Assembly (NCBI RefSeq): GCF_003751305.1
Contig: NZ_RJKV01000002.1
Location: forward strand, 558,001 to 622,000
Direction of reading: 5' to 3'
From: Stenotrophomonas rhizophila
GTDB taxonomy: Bacteria > Pseudomonadota > Gammaproteobacteria > Xanthomonadales > Xanthomonadaceae
Length of the DNA stretch: 64,000 nucleotides
Shown: in pieces, positions 15,567 through 25,799 of the stretch
How the letters are laid out: each line of letters opens with the position of its first letter
How positions within the stretch are numbered: the stretch's first letter is position 1
The notes under the pieces: generated by a model
Database searches by the model: none
What the model saw: only the letters and a program-made list of their open reading frames with translations
What the model was told of the DNA's origin: nothing
Position numbers and translations under genes: made by a program

Positions 15567-16595
15567 ATGTCCCTGCCTGCTCCCCACGACACCCTGATGT
15601 ACCGCGAAGCCGCCGAGGCTGCCGATGTGATCGCCGCGCAGTTCGCGCGCAACCAGGTGGCCGTGGAGACGCTGGCCGCCAGCCTGCGCGCGGCACCGCC
15701 GCCGTTCGTGGTGACCTGCGCGCGTGGCAGTTCCGACCACGCCGCCACCTATGCCAAGTACCTGCTGGAAACGCGCCTCGGGCTGGTCACCGCCTCGGCG
15801 TCGCCCTCGGTGGGCTCGGTCTACGAAGCACCCCTGAAGCTGCGCGGCGCGCTGTACATCGTGATCTCGCAGTCGGGCAAGAGCCCGGACCTGCTGCGCA
15901 ACGCCGAGGCCGCGCGTGCGGCCGGCGCACGCGTGGTGGCGCTGGTGAATGTCGAGGATTCGCCGCTGGCGCAGCTGGCCGAGACGGTGATTCCACTGGG
16001 CGCTGGTGCCGAGCGCAGCGTGGCGGCGACCAAGAGCTACCTGGCCTCGCTGTCGGCGATCCTGCAGCTGGTGGCGTACTGGACCCAGGACGTGGGGCTG
16101 ATCGCCTCGCTGCGCGCGCTGCCCGATGCGCTGCGCGAGGCCTGGAACAGCGACTGGTCGTCGCTGACCGACGGCCTGGTGCCGGCCCACAATCTGTTCG
16201 TGCTTGGCCGCGGTCTTGGCCTGGCCGCGGCGCAGGAAGCGGCGCTGAAGTTCAAGGAAACCTGTGGCCTGCACGCCGAGGCCTACAGCTCGGCCGAGGT
16301 CAAGCACGGCCCGATGGCGCTGGTCGGCCCGGGCTTCCCGGTGCTGGCCTTTGCCCAGCCGGATGAAACCGGCGCCGGTACCCGCGCGGTGCTGGGGGAG
16401 TTCGCCGCGCGCGATGCGCAGGTGTGGCTGGCCGATGTCGGCGGGGACCTGCCGCTGCCGGTCGCGCCGCACCCGGCCTGCGCCCCGCTGCTGACCATCC
16501 AGAGTTTCTACCGCGCGATCAATGCGCTGGCGCTGCGCCGTGGTCACAACCCGGACCTGCCGCCGCATCTGAACAAGGTGACGGAAACCGTCTGA
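15567..16595 (+). CDS. nagB-II: Glucosamine-6-phosphate deaminase, SIS-domain type (NagB-II)
   Basis: 342 residues with two SIS domains. The first has CARGSSDHAATYAKY and VISQSGKSPDLL; the second has GRGLGLAAAQEAALKFKE and the segment SSAEVKHGPMALVG. This is the isomerase half of GlmS without its glutaminase domain. Such proteins replace NagB in many proteobacteria and convert GlcN-6-P to fructose-6-P plus ammonia. The distinction from GlmS-like isomerases rests on length and on the adjacent nagA. The stop overlaps the nagA ATG by one base (TGATG). Confidence 0.9.
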   Translation: MSLPAPHDTLMYREAAEAADVIAAQFARNQVAVETLAASLRAAPPPFVVTCARGSSDHAATYAKYLLETRLGLVTASASPSVGSVYEAPLKLRGALYIVISQSGKSPDLLRNAEAARAAGARVVALVNVEDSPLAQLAETVIPLGAGAERSVAATKSYLASLSAILQLVAYWTQDVGLIASLRALPDALREAWNSDWSSLTDGLVPAHNLFVLGRGLGLAAAQEAALKFKETCGLHAEAYSSAEVKHGPMALVGPGFPVLAFAQPDETGAGTRAVLGEFAARDAQVWLADVGGDLPLPVAPHPACAPLLTIQSFYRAINALALRRGHNPDLPPHLNKVTETV

Positions 16596-17743
16596 TGAAA
16601 ACTGTCCTGCGCAATGCCCGCATCCTGGCCGGCGACGACTTCCGCGACGACCTGGCGATCGTGATCGAAAGTGGGCGGATCACCGCGCTCATTTCCGATG
16701 CCGCGCCGATGCTGGGTCAGGCCGATGAGCAGGTGGACCTGGGGGGTGGCTGGCTGCTGCCCGGCTTCATCGATGCGCAGGTCAATGGCGGTGGCGGCGT
16801 GCTGTTCAACAACAGCCCGGATGTGGCCACGCTGCGCACGCTGGCGCAGGCGCACCGCCGCTTCGGCACCACCGGTCTGCTGCCGACCCTGATCAGCGAC
16901 GACGTGCAGGTGATGCGCGCGGCCATCGCCGCGACCCGCCAGGCGATCAGCGAGGGCGTGCCGGGCGTGCTCGGCATCCATCTGGAAGGCCCTTACATCG
17001 CCCCGGCGCGCAAGGGCACGCATGATGCGAACAAGTTCCGTGTGCCGGACGCCGCCGAGATCGCCTTGGCCGCCTCGCTGGACAACGGCGTCACGCTGCT
17101 CACGCTGGCGCCCGAGCGGGTGCCGCTGGAAAGCATCCGCGCGCTGGTGGAACGCGGCGTGGTGGTGGCTGCAGGTCATACCGCCGCCAGCTACGAAGAG
17201 GCGCGTGCAGGCCTGGAGGCCGGTATCCGCGGCTTCACCCATCTGTACAACGCGATGTCGCCGCTGACCGGGCGCGAACCGGGCGCGGTCGGCGCGGCGC
17301 TGGAAGATCGCGACAGCTGGGTCGGCATCATTGCCGACGGTGTGCATGTGCACCCGGCCAGCCTGCGTGTGGCGCTGGCGACCAAGCCGCGCGGCAAGGT
17401 CATGCTGGTCACCGATGCGATGCCGCCGGTGGGTGCGGAAGACCCCAGCTACGAACTGTATGGCGAGGTCATCACCGCCGTGGACGGGGTGGTGCGCAAT
17501 GCCGCCGGCTCGCTGGCCGGCTCGGCATTGGACATGGCCACGGCGGTGCGCAACAGCGTGCAGCTGCTGGGCGTCTCGCTGGCCGAAGCGGCGCGGATGG
17601 CGTCGACCTATCCTGCGCAGTTCCTGAATCTGGATGACCGCTACGGGCACATCGCCGAGGGCCATCATGCCGATCTGGTGCTGCTCGATGACGCGCTGCA
17701 GGTACGCAGCACCTGGATCGCCGGGCAGCGCGAAGACGTATGA
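16595..17743 (+). CDS. nagA: N-acetylglucosamine-6-phosphate deacetylase
   Basis: 382 residues, full length for NagA. It hydrolyses GlcNAc-6-P to GlcN-6-P plus acetate. Visible motifs are PGFIDAQVNGGGG (where the second metal site of related enzymes would have HxH), HLEGPYIAP (metal-binding Glu), AAGHTAASY (His), FTHLYNAMSPL (His) and LVTDAMPP (catalytic Asp). This one-metal pattern is normal for NagA. Translationally coupled on both sides: one-base overlap with nagB-II and ATGA overlap with nagX. Confidence 0.95.
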   Translation: MKTVLRNARILAGDDFRDDLAIVIESGRITALISDAAPMLGQADEQVDLGGGWLLPGFIDAQVNGGGGVLFNNSPDVATLRTLAQAHRRFGTTGLLPTLISDDVQVMRAAIAATRQAISEGVPGVLGIHLEGPYIAPARKGTHDANKFRVPDAAEIALAASLDNGVTLLTLAPERVPLESIRALVERGVVVAAGHTAASYEEARAGLEAGIRGFTHLYNAMSPLTGREPGAVGAALEDRDSWVGIIADGVHVHPASLRVALATKPRGKVMLVTDAMPPVGAEDPSYELYGEVITAVDGVVRNAAGSLAGSALDMATAVRNSVQLLGVSLAEAARMASTYPAQFLNLDDRYGHIAEGHHADLVLLDDALQVRSTWIAGQREDV

Positions 17744-18807
17744 GTGACGCGCCGTCGGGGCGGATGGGATCGATCGACGCACTGCGCGGCCTGACCGTCG
17801 CGGCGATGCTGCTGGTCAACAATCCCGGCGACTGGAGCCATGTCTACGCGCCGCTGCTGCACGCGGATTGGCATGGCTTCACCCCGACCGACCTGATCTT
17901 CCCGCTGTTCCTGTTCATCGCAGGCGTCTCGATGGCCTTCAGCCTGGCCCCGCGCGCCACCGACCCTGCCATGCGTCCGGCGCTGGTGCGTGGGGTACTG
18001 CAACGCGCGCTGCGCATCCTGATCGCCGGCGCGCTGCTGCACCTGATGGCGTGGTGGCTGTTCGAGCTGCCCGCGTATCGCCTGTGGGGCGTGCTGCAGC
18101 GGATCGCCCTGTGCGTGGCGGCGGTTGGCGTGACGGCGGTCTACACGCGGGCGCGGACGCAGTGGGTGGCGATCGTGGGATTGCTGGTGGCCTATGCGGC
18201 CATCCTTCTTTCTGCCGACTCGCTGGCGCCTTGGGTGAACCCGGCCAGCCGCCTGGATACCGCACTGTTCGCCCCGTTCCTCTACACGTATTCCGCGCTC
18301 ACCGGCCTGGGTCATGACCCGGAAGGCCTGCTGAGCAGCCTCGGGGCGATTGCCACCACGCTGTTGGGCCTGCGTACCGGTGCGTGGCTGCGTGCGGGCC
18401 AGTCGGCCCGCCTGGTCACCCTGGCGCTGGCCTGTCTGGCCGTCGGTGGTCTGGCCACGCTGTGGCTGCCGCTCAACAAGCAACTGTGGACGCCCAGCTT
18501 CGTGCTCTGGGCCGGTGGCCTGTCGGTGGCCGCGCTGCTGCTGGCGCACCTGTTGATCGACCGCTGTGGCCTGCCTGCGCTGGGTCGCCGCTTCGGGGTG
18601 AATGCGATCGCTGCTTACCTTGGGTCGTCGGCAATGGCGCTGGTGCTGGGCGCGACAGGTGTGTGGGCGTGGGCGTTCCATGCCGTGGCGCGTGTTATGC
18701 CGCAGGCGCCGATGCTGGCCTCGCTCGCCTGCGCCGCGGGATTCGTGGCGATCTGGTGGGGCGTGGTGTGGGCGCTGGACCACCGGCGGGTCTACCTGAA
18801 GATATGA
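17740..18807 (+). CDS. nagX: NagX-like membrane protein (acyltransferase/DUF5009 type)
   Basis: 355 residues with about 10 membrane helices. It starts with the motif MGSIDALRGLTVAAMLLVNN and continues with FTPTDLIFPLFLFIAGVSM, both typical of the heparan-alpha-glucosaminide N-acetyltransferase (HGSNAT)-like family. Relatives called NagX lie in GlcNAc operons of Shewanella and xanthomonads and are needed for, or help, GlcNAc use, but the biochemical step is not settled. The short loop between helices keeps the family His-Pro region less clearly. ATGA overlap with nagA shows it is the last gene of the operon. Confidence 0.87.
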   Translation: MSDAPSGRMGSIDALRGLTVAAMLLVNNPGDWSHVYAPLLHADWHGFTPTDLIFPLFLFIAGVSMAFSLAPRATDPAMRPALVRGVLQRALRILIAGALLHLMAWWLFELPAYRLWGVLQRIALCVAAVGVTAVYTRARTQWVAIVGLLVAYAAILLSADSLAPWVNPASRLDTALFAPFLYTYSALTGLGHDPEGLLSSLGAIATTLLGLRTGAWLRAGQSARLVTLALACLAVGGLATLWLPLNKQLWTPSFVLWAGGLSVAALLLAHLLIDRCGLPALGRRFGVNAIAAYLGSSAMALVLGATGVWAWAFHAVARVMPQAPMLASLACAAGFVAIWWGVVWALDHRRVYLKI

Positions 18808-18920
18808 AGGCACCGGTTTTTTACCTCCGCATCACGGTTGCACAGTAAAAGTACCTACGCCGGTCATCCGTAAAAGCACTGGGCCGTTGCCGTCTCCCTT
18901 CTGCTGAACAGGAAAGGTAC

Positions 18921-21914
18921 ATGCGCCAGACGCTCGTTTGGCCGGCACGACCGTTGCTGGCTGTCCAGATCTCGCACCTTCTGCAGGCCGGCCGCCGTGG
19001 CGCGCTCGGCACCGTATTGATCGCCGGCGCCTTCCCGGTCTGGGCGGGATGCGATAACGCTGCGCCGACCAGCGGGCAGACCGTGACCTGCTCCAGCCAG
19101 CCGCCCAATCCAGACAACGTGCCGGTTATCGGCGTGGCCGGCAGCAGCAACATCACGCTCAACGTCCTTGGCACCGCGCAGCTCGCGCCGGCGACCGGCA
19201 ATGCGGTCACGCTGCAGGCCGGTGGCGGTGGTCATCTGATCACCAACGACGGCAGCATCATCGCCGTGGCCGGGCGTGGTCTGCAGCTGGATGCCGCCAC
19301 CACCGTGATCAATCGTGGAGCGATCAGCGGCAGCACCGGCGGCATTGTGTTCGGTGCCGGCAATGACCGCCTGGAGATGTTGGCCGGCAGCATCCGCCGT
19401 GGCGTGGTGCAGGGAGCCGGCAACGACACCCTGGTGGTGCGTGGCGGGGTCATCGACAGCGTCGACCAGGGCGATGGACTGGATGCGCTGGAAATCAGCG
19501 GCGGCACCATCACCGGTGCAGTACAGCAAGGCAGTGGCGTGGATACGTTCTTGATGACCGGCGGCACCATCGGCGCCCTGCTGCAGGGCGACGGCACCGA
19601 CCGTTTCCGCATGACCGGCGGCCAGATCATCGGTGGCTTCGACGACGGCGACTATGCCGAGATGACCGGCGGGCGCATCGGACGGGTCAACATGAAGCTG
19701 GAGAACAACACCTTCGACATGTCCGGCGGGACCATCGACGGCAACCTCGTCACCGGCTTCGGCAACGACACCATCATCCTCTCCGAAGGCTACATCGGCG
19801 GGAACATCAGCGTCAGCGGTGGCGATGATTCCATCACCATCACCGGTGGCACCGTACGCGGCGAGATCCGCGCCAGCACCGGCAACGATCGTCTGGACTG
19901 GTCCGGTGGCGGGGTGGTGTACGGCACGGTGGACATGGGGGAGGGCAACGACGTCACCACGTTGTCCAATCTCAACAACAGCCACCTCGGTGCGATTCCG
20001 CTGTTCACCGGTGGGCTTGGCACTGATCTGCTCACGATGAACAACGTCAAGACCAGCGGTGTCTCGCGCTTCACCGGCTGGGAGCAGATCAACCTCCGCC
20101 AGGACAGCCAACTGACCTTCGATGGCGATCTGGTGCTGTCCGATTTCACCACCAGCGGCGGTACGCTGGACATCGACAGCACCAGCACGGTGTTCGCCGG
20201 TGGCCTCAATGCGAACGTGCGCACCTTCACCGCCGGGCAGCAGGCCAATGTGATCAACGCCGGGCGCATTGACTTGAGCAACGGCAGCAACGGTCCAGGC
20301 GATGCGTTTACCATTGCAGGCAACTATGTCGGCAATAACGGCGGCGTGTATCTGCAGTCGGTGCTGGCCGGTGACGGTGCGCCTTCCGACCGCCTGGTGA
20401 TCTTCAACGGCGTAGCCAGTGGCAGCACCGGACTGGGAATTCTCAACGCCGGAGGAGCCGGCGCGGCGACGGTTGCTGACGGCATCCTGGTGGTGCAGTC
20501 GATCAACGGCGCCAGTACGGCACCGAACGCCTTCGCGCTCTACAACCCGATCGCGGCGGGCGCGTTCGAGTATTTCCTGTTCAAGGGCGGCGTCAGTGCT
20601 GACAGCAGCGAGAACTGGTACCTGCGCTCGACGCTGGTGGCCAGCGCGACGCCGGCGCCCGCACCGGCGCCACCGGGCGTATCCACGGTGACCCCGCTGC
20701 CGCCTCCGCCGGAGAACGCCGGTACGCCACCGCCCCCGCTGACGCCGCCACCGTCACCGGATCTGCCGGAGAACCCGGATCCGCTGGCACCGGAACCGGC
20801 CCCGCCGCCGCCGCCGCCCGAGCCGGCGCCGGTTGCGCCCCCTGAAACGGATACGCCACCGCCGGTACCGACCACGCCGGCCGCCGTGCCCGGACCGCTG
20901 GCCGTTCCGCCGACGCCCGGTGCAATGCCGGCCGAAGGCGACATCGTTCCGTTGTACCGCGTGGAGGCGGCCACCTACGCGGTGGTGCCGCCGCTGCTGC
21001 GTGAGACCAGTCTGCTCAGTCTCGGTACCTTCCACGAACGCCAGGGCGAACAGCGCCTGTTGGCCGGACAGGGTGGTGTTCGTTCGGCATGGGCGCGGAT
21101 GATCGGGCAGAGCCATGAGCAGCATTGGGAAGGCGATGCCAAGCCCAGCTTCGACGGTGACATCCAGGGCATCCAGGCCGGTGTGGATCTGTACGCAACG
21201 GCCGATGATCAGGCGCGCAATCAGTTCGGTGTGTTCGTCGGGCGTACCCGCGCGCAGGGCAACGTCAACGGCTTCGCGATCGGCTGGGATAACGTGGCAG
21301 TGGGCCGCACGCGCCTGGACGACAAACATGTCGGTCTGTACTGGACCCGCGTGGGCAGTGCGGGCGGTTACCTCGACGCGGTGGTCATGCAGAGTCGTTA
21401 CGACGGCAATGCATGGTCGGCGCGCGGCCTTGGGATCGATCTGCGTGGCGATGGCACCACGGCGTCACTGGAGGTCGGCAAGCCGTTGCTGCAGCTCGGG
21501 CAATCGGCCTGGTGGCTGGAGCCGCAGGCGCAGGTGATCTGGCAGCGCAGCGCGTTGGATGACAGTGCCGACCGCATCTCCACGATCGGATACGACAACG
21601 AAGATGCCTGGACCGGCCGCGTCGGCCTGCGTCTGGCAGCCGACTACAACCTGGCCGGCAATGGCTGGCAGCCGTACCTCAAAGTGAACTACTGGCAGAC
21701 CTTCGACGGCGAGGATCGCATCACGTTCGGCACCAATGAGCTGATCAATCAGCAGGGGGCCCGCGCGCTGGAAGTCGGTGTCGGTGTGGTCGCGCGCTTC
21801 AACGGTAATGTCAGCGCGTTTGCGGTGGCCGATTACACGCGCGATCTGGAAAGCAGTGCGCAGAAGGAGCGCAAGAGCATCGAGGGGAATATCGGCGTGC
21901 GCTTCGATTGGTGA
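18921..21914 (+). CDS. Autotransporter with RTX-like beta-helix passenger and Pro-rich linker
   Basis: 997 residues. An extended signal peptide of about 42 residues ends VWA before GC. The passenger (about 45-575) contains, from about 144 to 348, some nine or ten imperfect units of 19-21 residues. Each has a GxGxD motif (GAGND, GDGLD, GSGVD, GFGND, GEGND) followed by a short strand and GGTI-type turns. A proline-rich linker (about 577-670, long PPPP runs) precedes an autotransporter barrel (about 730-997) ending in RFDW, the required terminal aromatic. AGGAAAGG provides the ribosome site. Role unknown; adhesion or surface binding is a guess. It lies after the nag operon but separated by 113 bases with its own leader. 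Confidence 0.88.
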   Translation: MRQTLVWPARPLLAVQISHLLQAGRRGALGTVLIAGAFPVWAGCDNAAPTSGQTVTCSSQPPNPDNVPVIGVAGSSNITLNVLGTAQLAPATGNAVTLQAGGGGHLITNDGSIIAVAGRGLQLDAATTVINRGAISGSTGGIVFGAGNDRLEMLAGSIRRGVVQGAGNDTLVVRGGVIDSVDQGDGLDALEISGGTITGAVQQGSGVDTFLMTGGTIGALLQGDGTDRFRMTGGQIIGGFDDGDYAEMTGGRIGRVNMKLENNTFDMSGGTIDGNLVTGFGNDTIILSEGYIGGNISVSGGDDSITITGGTVRGEIRASTGNDRLDWSGGGVVYGTVDMGEGNDVTTLSNLNNSHLGAIPLFTGGLGTDLLTMNNVKTSGVSRFTGWEQINLRQDSQLTFDGDLVLSDFTTSGGTLDIDSTSTVFAGGLNANVRTFTAGQQANVINAGRIDLSNGSNGPGDAFTIAGNYVGNNGGVYLQSVLAGDGAPSDRLVIFNGVASGSTGLGILNAGGAGAATVADGILVVQSINGASTAPNAFALYNPIAAGAFEYFLFKGGVSADSSENWYLRSTLVASATPAPAPAPPGVSTVTPLPPPPENAGTPPPPLTPPPSPDLPENPDPLAPEPAPPPPPPEPAPVAPPETDTPPPVPTTPAAVPGPLAVPPTPGAMPAEGDIVPLYRVEAATYAVVPPLLRETSLLSLGTFHERQGEQRLLAGQGGVRSAWARMIGQSHEQHWEGDAKPSFDGDIQGIQAGVDLYATADDQARNQFGVFVGRTRAQGNVNGFAIGWDNVAVGRTRLDDKHVGLYWTRVGSAGGYLDAVVMQSRYDGNAWSARGLGIDLRGDGTTASLEVGKPLLQLGQSAWWLEPQAQVIWQRSALDDSADRISTIGYDNEDAWTGRVGLRLAADYNLAGNGWQPYLKVNYWQTFDGEDRITFGTNELINQQGARALEVGVGVVARFNGNVSAFAVADYTRDLESSAQKERKSIEGNIGVRFDW

Positions 21915-21936
21915 TGTTGCGACGGGCTGGCATCGA

Positions 21937-23163
21937 TCAGCGCGTACGCACCGCGCTGATCGCCTTCACCCGCGCCTTGGCCAGCGCCTCACCCACCGCC
22001 GGCCCCTTCAGCCCAGTCAGATCCAGGTCGCGCGCCTGCACCGCCAGCGCCGCCTGGTGCAGGCGTTTGAGCGTTTCACCCTGCGGATAGTCGCTGTCCT
22101 CAAAGCCGAGCCGGCCGCGCTTGTCGGCTTCGCAGCACAGCGCGATCTGCGCGATGCGCTCGGGACGGCGGAACCCGTCGCAGCGGCCGAGCAGTTCCAG
22201 CACGGTGGCATCGCGCAGTTCGTCGATGCGGTGCACGTTGAGATGATCTCGGCAGACCGCTTCGGCCAGTTGGCGGTGATCGACCGGCACCTTCAGGCGT
22301 TCGGCCAACCCACGCAGCGGGGCGACGCCGCGCTGCTCATGCATGATGTGGCGCGGCCATTCGGCCGGCGGGGTCAGGCCCTTGCCGAGGTCGTGGGTCA
22401 GCGCGGCGAAGCCGATCAGGTCATCGCCCGGGGCCAGCTGCGCGGCCATGTCGCTCACCATTTCCTGGTGCACGCCGGTATCGACTTCCGGATGGAACTC
22501 CGCGCGCTGGGGTACACCGTACAGGGCCTCCAGCTCGGGCAGTATCGCGCCCAGTGCATGTGCGTCATGCAGCGTGCGCAGGAAGGCAGACGGCCGCGCC
22601 GAGGCGAGCGCACGGCGCAGCTCCTGCCACACACGCTCGGGCACCAAAGCACTGAGCTCGCCGCTGGCGGCAACCTCCCGCATCAGGGCCATCGTCTCGT
22701 CGGCGACGGTGAAGCCGAGCGGCGCAAAGCGCGCCATGAAGCGGGCCGCGCGCAGCACGCGCAGCGGATCTTCGACGAAGGCCGGGCCGACGTGGCGCAG
22801 CACGCGCTGCTCGATATCGCGCACGCCGCCATATGGGTCCACCAGGGCGCCGGTGGCTTCATCACAGGCGATCGCGTTGATGGTGAAATCGCGACGCTGC
22901 AGGTCCTCCTCCAGCGTCACGGCCGGATCGGCATCGACCACGAAGCCCCGGTAGCCGCGACCGGACTTGCGCTCGGTGCGGGCCAGCGCATATTCCTCAC
23001 CGGTGTCGGGATGCAGGAACACCGGGAAATCACGGCCCACGGCCTTGTACCCCTGCGCTTCCATCTGCGCCTGGGTGGCCCCGACCACGACCCAGTCGCG
23101 GTCGCCCGGGGCGCGCTGCAAGAGGCGGTCGCGCACGGCGCCGCCAACCAGATAGATTTTCAT
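21937..23163 (-). CDS. cca: Multifunctional CCA tRNA nucleotidyltransferase
   Basis: 408 residues. It adds or repairs the 3' CCA of t[18 protein letters not shown] opens the class II nucleotidyltransferase domain, GDRDWVVVG carries the metal-binding Asp pair, and [10 protein letters not shown] and [12 protein letters not shown] follow. The C-terminal half has an HD phosphohydrolase domain (LTHDLGKG), as in the E. coli-type three-activity enzyme. The ATG at 23163 begins exactly at the conserved strand; the frame upstream is not conserved-looking. It converges with the autotransporter gene, 22 bases apart. Confidence 0.95.
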   Translation of the reverse strand: MKIYLVGGAVRDRLLQRAPGDRDWVVVGATQAQMEAQGYKAVGRDFPVFLHPDTGEEYALARTERKSGRGYRGFVVDADPAVTLEEDLQRRDFTINAIACDEATGALVDPYGGVRDIEQRVLRHVGPAFVEDPLRVLRAARFMARFAPLGFTVADETMALMREVAASGELSALVPERVWQELRRALASARPSAFLRTLHDAHALGAILPELEALYGVPQRAEFHPEVDTGVHQEMVSDMAAQLAPGDDLIGFAALTHDLGKGLTPPAEWPRHIMHEQRGVAPLRGLAERLKVPVDHRQLAEAVCRDHLNVHRIDELRDATVLELLGRCDGFRRPERIAQIALCCEADKRGRLGFEDSDYPQGETLKRLHQAALAVQARDLDLTGLKGPAVGEALAKARVKAISAVRTR

Positions 23164-23245
23164 ATGCCCATGATGCCGCAGTGGACCAAGGCCACGCCAA
23201 CCGGGAGTGCCGGATTTGCGGAGCCGCCCGGCAGCCCGGAGCCGC

Positions 23246-25222
23246 TCAGTCCCCGCCCTTGTCGGCGTTGGCGGCGCAGGCAAAGGTCTTGCGCTTGACC
23301 TGCAGGCGGCCGTTCATGCGGTCGGTCACCGGCAGCGCGTCACCGTTCAAGCGCCAGTCGTAGATCACGCTGAAGGCCAGGATGCGCGCGACGTACTCGC
23401 GGGTTTCCTTGTAGCTGATCGTCTCGATCCAGATGTCCGGATCGAAGCCCGGGCGCTGCGACTGCCAGCGGGCGGTCGGGGTCGGGCCGGCGTTGTAGGC
23501 GGCGATGGTGACGTAGGGCAGGCCGTCGTACTTGTTCATCAGCTGGCGCAGGTAGGCCGTGCCGATGGCGATGTTGGTGTCCGCATCGTAGAGGCTGGCG
23601 GCGCCGCCGTAGTTGGTCAGCCCGATCGATTTGGCCACCGCCGCGCCGGTGGCGGGCAGCACCTGCATCAGGCCCATCGCGTTGGCCGGCGAGCGGGCCT
23701 TCGGGTTGAAGATGCTCTCGGCGCGGATCTCCGCGGCCACCCAGGCCGGGTCGATGGCATTGCGGGCGGACTCGCGGCGGATGCTGTCGTCGTGGTGCAG
23801 CGGGAAGCGCAACGAGTACAGGCGCTGCTCGTCCGGGGTCTTGCCGAGCGAGAACACCGCACGGTCGAACCAGCCGTTGTCGCGGGCGACTTCCACGGCG
23901 AGACGACGCTGTGTGTTGTCGTAACGGCTCAGCGCATCGTTCCACTCGGCCACGGCCCAGCCCGCACGTTCGATCTTGAACAGTTCCATCGCGCGCACGA
24001 TCGCCGGGTCGCGCGCGACCGCCGCCTGCGCCTGGGCGCTGTCGTTGGGTTCCCACGGGCACAGCGTGTAGTTCTGGCCGAGCTGGTCGGCGGCCAGGAA
24101 GCCATGGAAGGTGGCCGCACGGGCCGCCTCACGGAAGGCCGCCTGCGCTTCGCTGCGTTTGCCGGTCTTGTCCAGCATGCGCGCTTCGAAATAGCGCCAG
24201 CGCGAATCGGCGCGCTGGGTCGGGCCCATCTTGCGGATCGCGGTCAGTGCGGCCGGCCAGTCGCCGCGCGACAGCGCTTCGCGCGCACGCCATTCGTGCA
24301 GGCGCTCGTCGTACGCCGATTCGGGCACCGCATTGAGGCGACGGGCCGACTCGGGACCGTACGAGGCCACCGTCCACAGCGCGATCTGGTACAGCACCTG
24401 CGCGCGCTGCGCGGCGCTCAGCTGCAGGGCATCGGCGTACTGCGGCAACTGCTGTTCGGTGGCCCCGGGATCGGCCTTGGCCAGCTTGGCCAGGCCATCG
24501 GTGGCGATGCGCCGGCTGCGCTCATTGCGCGGCCAGTTCAGCGCGCTGGCGTTGGGCTTGTCGACGAAGGCGGCATACGTGTTGGCCAGGGCCAGATCGG
24601 CCGCGGGTAGCCCGCGCGCCGCACTGCGCATCACCGCAGGCTGCTGCTCATCGGCCGCCGCGTCGATACGTGCCCAGCGCAGCTCCGCGCTCAGGCCGCC
24701 CTTGGCATCCAGTACAGCGAACACCGGGTCGCAGGCATCGGGCAGCGACTTGCCGGTGCTGCGCCAGATCGCCTGCGCCTCGCTGACCCACTGCGCATCG
24801 GCTTTGCCGGTGGCCTGGCGCGCGTTGAGCTGTGCACACCGCAGGCCGGCGTTGGAGGTGTCGGTCCAGTTGGCCAGCAGCGTCGGCCAATCCTGGCGCC
24901 GCGCCACCGCCGGCAGCCATACGTTGCGGAAGCTGGTGGCCACGGCCTGGCCGTTGTAACGCTTCAGGAAGTCCTGGGCCTGCGCATTGCTGACGGTGTC
25001 GATGTTGCGCCGCAGGTTCGCGAATTCGACCCAGCCATACAGCGGGTGCCGGCTCAATGCGGCCGCCTGGGCAGGATCGAACTGGCCGCGCTCGGCGTTG
25101 TCGATGACGGCTTTGAGCTGCGCGCGCTGCGCATCCAGGTTCTGGGCATCGGCGACCGGGCTGACGCCGGTGCAGGCCAGCAGGACGGTTGCGCTGAAGA
25201 AATACAGGGGAAGTCGAGTCAT
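23246..25222 (-). CDS. slt: Soluble lytic murein transglycosylase (Slt70 type)
   Basis: 658 residues. It cleaves peptidoglycan between MurNAc and GlcNAc with formation of anhydro-MurNAc. A hydrophobic signal at 4-16 ends LLACTG, which could be a lipobox (Cys17) or a normal cleavage region. A long alpha-helical superhelix domain follows (about 30-440), then the Slt linker and the catalytic domain. [17 protein letters not shown] carries the catalytic Glu, and [11 protein letters not shown] and IAAYNAGP are the other transglycosylase motifs. An in-frame ATG at 25234 is an alternative start. Upstream of cca on the same strand, 82 bases apart; the two may be cotranscribed. Confidence 0.92.
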   Translation of the reverse strand: MTRLPLYFFSATVLLACTGVSPVADAQNLDAQRAQLKAVIDNAERGQFDPAQAAALSRHPLYGWVEFANLRRNIDTVSNAQAQDFLKRYNGQAVATSFRNVWLPAVARRQDWPTLLANWTDTSNAGLRCAQLNARQATGKADAQWVSEAQAIWRSTGKSLPDACDPVFAVLDAKGGLSAELRWARIDAAADEQQPAVMRSAARGLPAADLALANTYAAFVDKPNASALNWPRNERSRRIATDGLAKLAKADPGATEQQLPQYADALQLSAAQRAQVLYQIALWTVASYGPESARRLNAVPESAYDERLHEWRAREALSRGDWPAALTAIRKMGPTQRADSRWRYFEARMLDKTGKRSEAQAAFREAARAATFHGFLAADQLGQNYTLCPWEPNDSAQAQAAVARDPAIVRAMELFKIERAGWAVAEWNDALSRYDNTQRRLAVEVARDNGWFDRAVFSLGKTPDEQRLYSLRFPLHHDDSIRRESARNAIDPAWVAAEIRAESIFNPKARSPANAMGLMQVLPATGAAVAKSIGLTNYGGAASLYDADTNIAIGTAYLRQLMNKYDGLPYVTIAAYNAGPTPTARWQSQRPGFDPDIWIETISYKETREYVARILAFSVIYDWRLNGDALPVTDRMNGRLQVKRKTFACAANADKGGD

Positions 25223-25799
25223 GCGGGAAAGCATAACGGCGCGGGGTGAAAGGGAGTGAGGGCAAGCCGACTCGAGGATGAACAGCGCCCGCGCCCAGCA
25301 GCGTCCGGAAATGCAGACCAGATGACAAACCACTCGCCGCGCGGCGGGCGGGTTGGCGATGCGGATTATTTCGCTCGATCGAATCCGCGTTCCTGCGGAA
25401 CATGGCCGCCGTGATGGATGCCGAGCGGGCAGAGCGGGAGGCTATCGGGTCGTCGCGATAACGCATTTCAGCCGATCGCGACGCGCAGGGAGCCATGGAG
25501 ACGGTGGTTTCTTCGACATCTCAGGGATAAACGTCGCGCGGCATTCCTTCTGCCCAGTCATGCCTCGTTGGCGATGCTGTGGACCATAAGCGCCTTTGAA
25601 AACAAGGCTTCTGGCCGAGCTCCCTGCAGATCCTGCGAGCACATCTGTCTTCGATTCCCACAGTCGGCTTTGTCGATTCCGCGTGAAAAGGTGTCGGCCG
25701 TCACGTCGGCCTGTTTACCGTTTGTTTACAAAGGAGACGCTGCCGCCATGCAGGGGGGGCGCGGCAGCCCAGCCCGACATTCCTTTGGAGAGAGAGCGA
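25223..25799 (+). other. 577-base intergenic region upstream of a TonB receptor
   Basis: No convincing gene is seen. Near the receptor the DNA is AT-richer, and at 25721-25732 it contains TTTGTTTACAAA, an inverted repeat TTTGT/ACAAA with a 2-base centre. A separate AAGGAG follows at 25731-25736 without an adequate reading frame behind it. The true receptor ribosome site, GGAGAG, is at 25787-25792. The length is unusual here, where most gaps are below 200 bases, and suggests a long leader or several promoters. Confidence 0.45.

Noticed and set aside
13368..16568. A 1066-codon minus-strand open frame opposite nagP, nagR and nagB-II
   Set aside because: It covers three recognised genes in antisense, is rich in Gln/Arg/His and has no domain or ribosome site; a composition shadow.
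25353..25589. Small 78-codon ORF in the gap upstream of the TonB receptor
   Set aside because: No ribosome site, Arg/Gly-rich composition typical of a chance frame, and another frame is equally open on the opposite strand.
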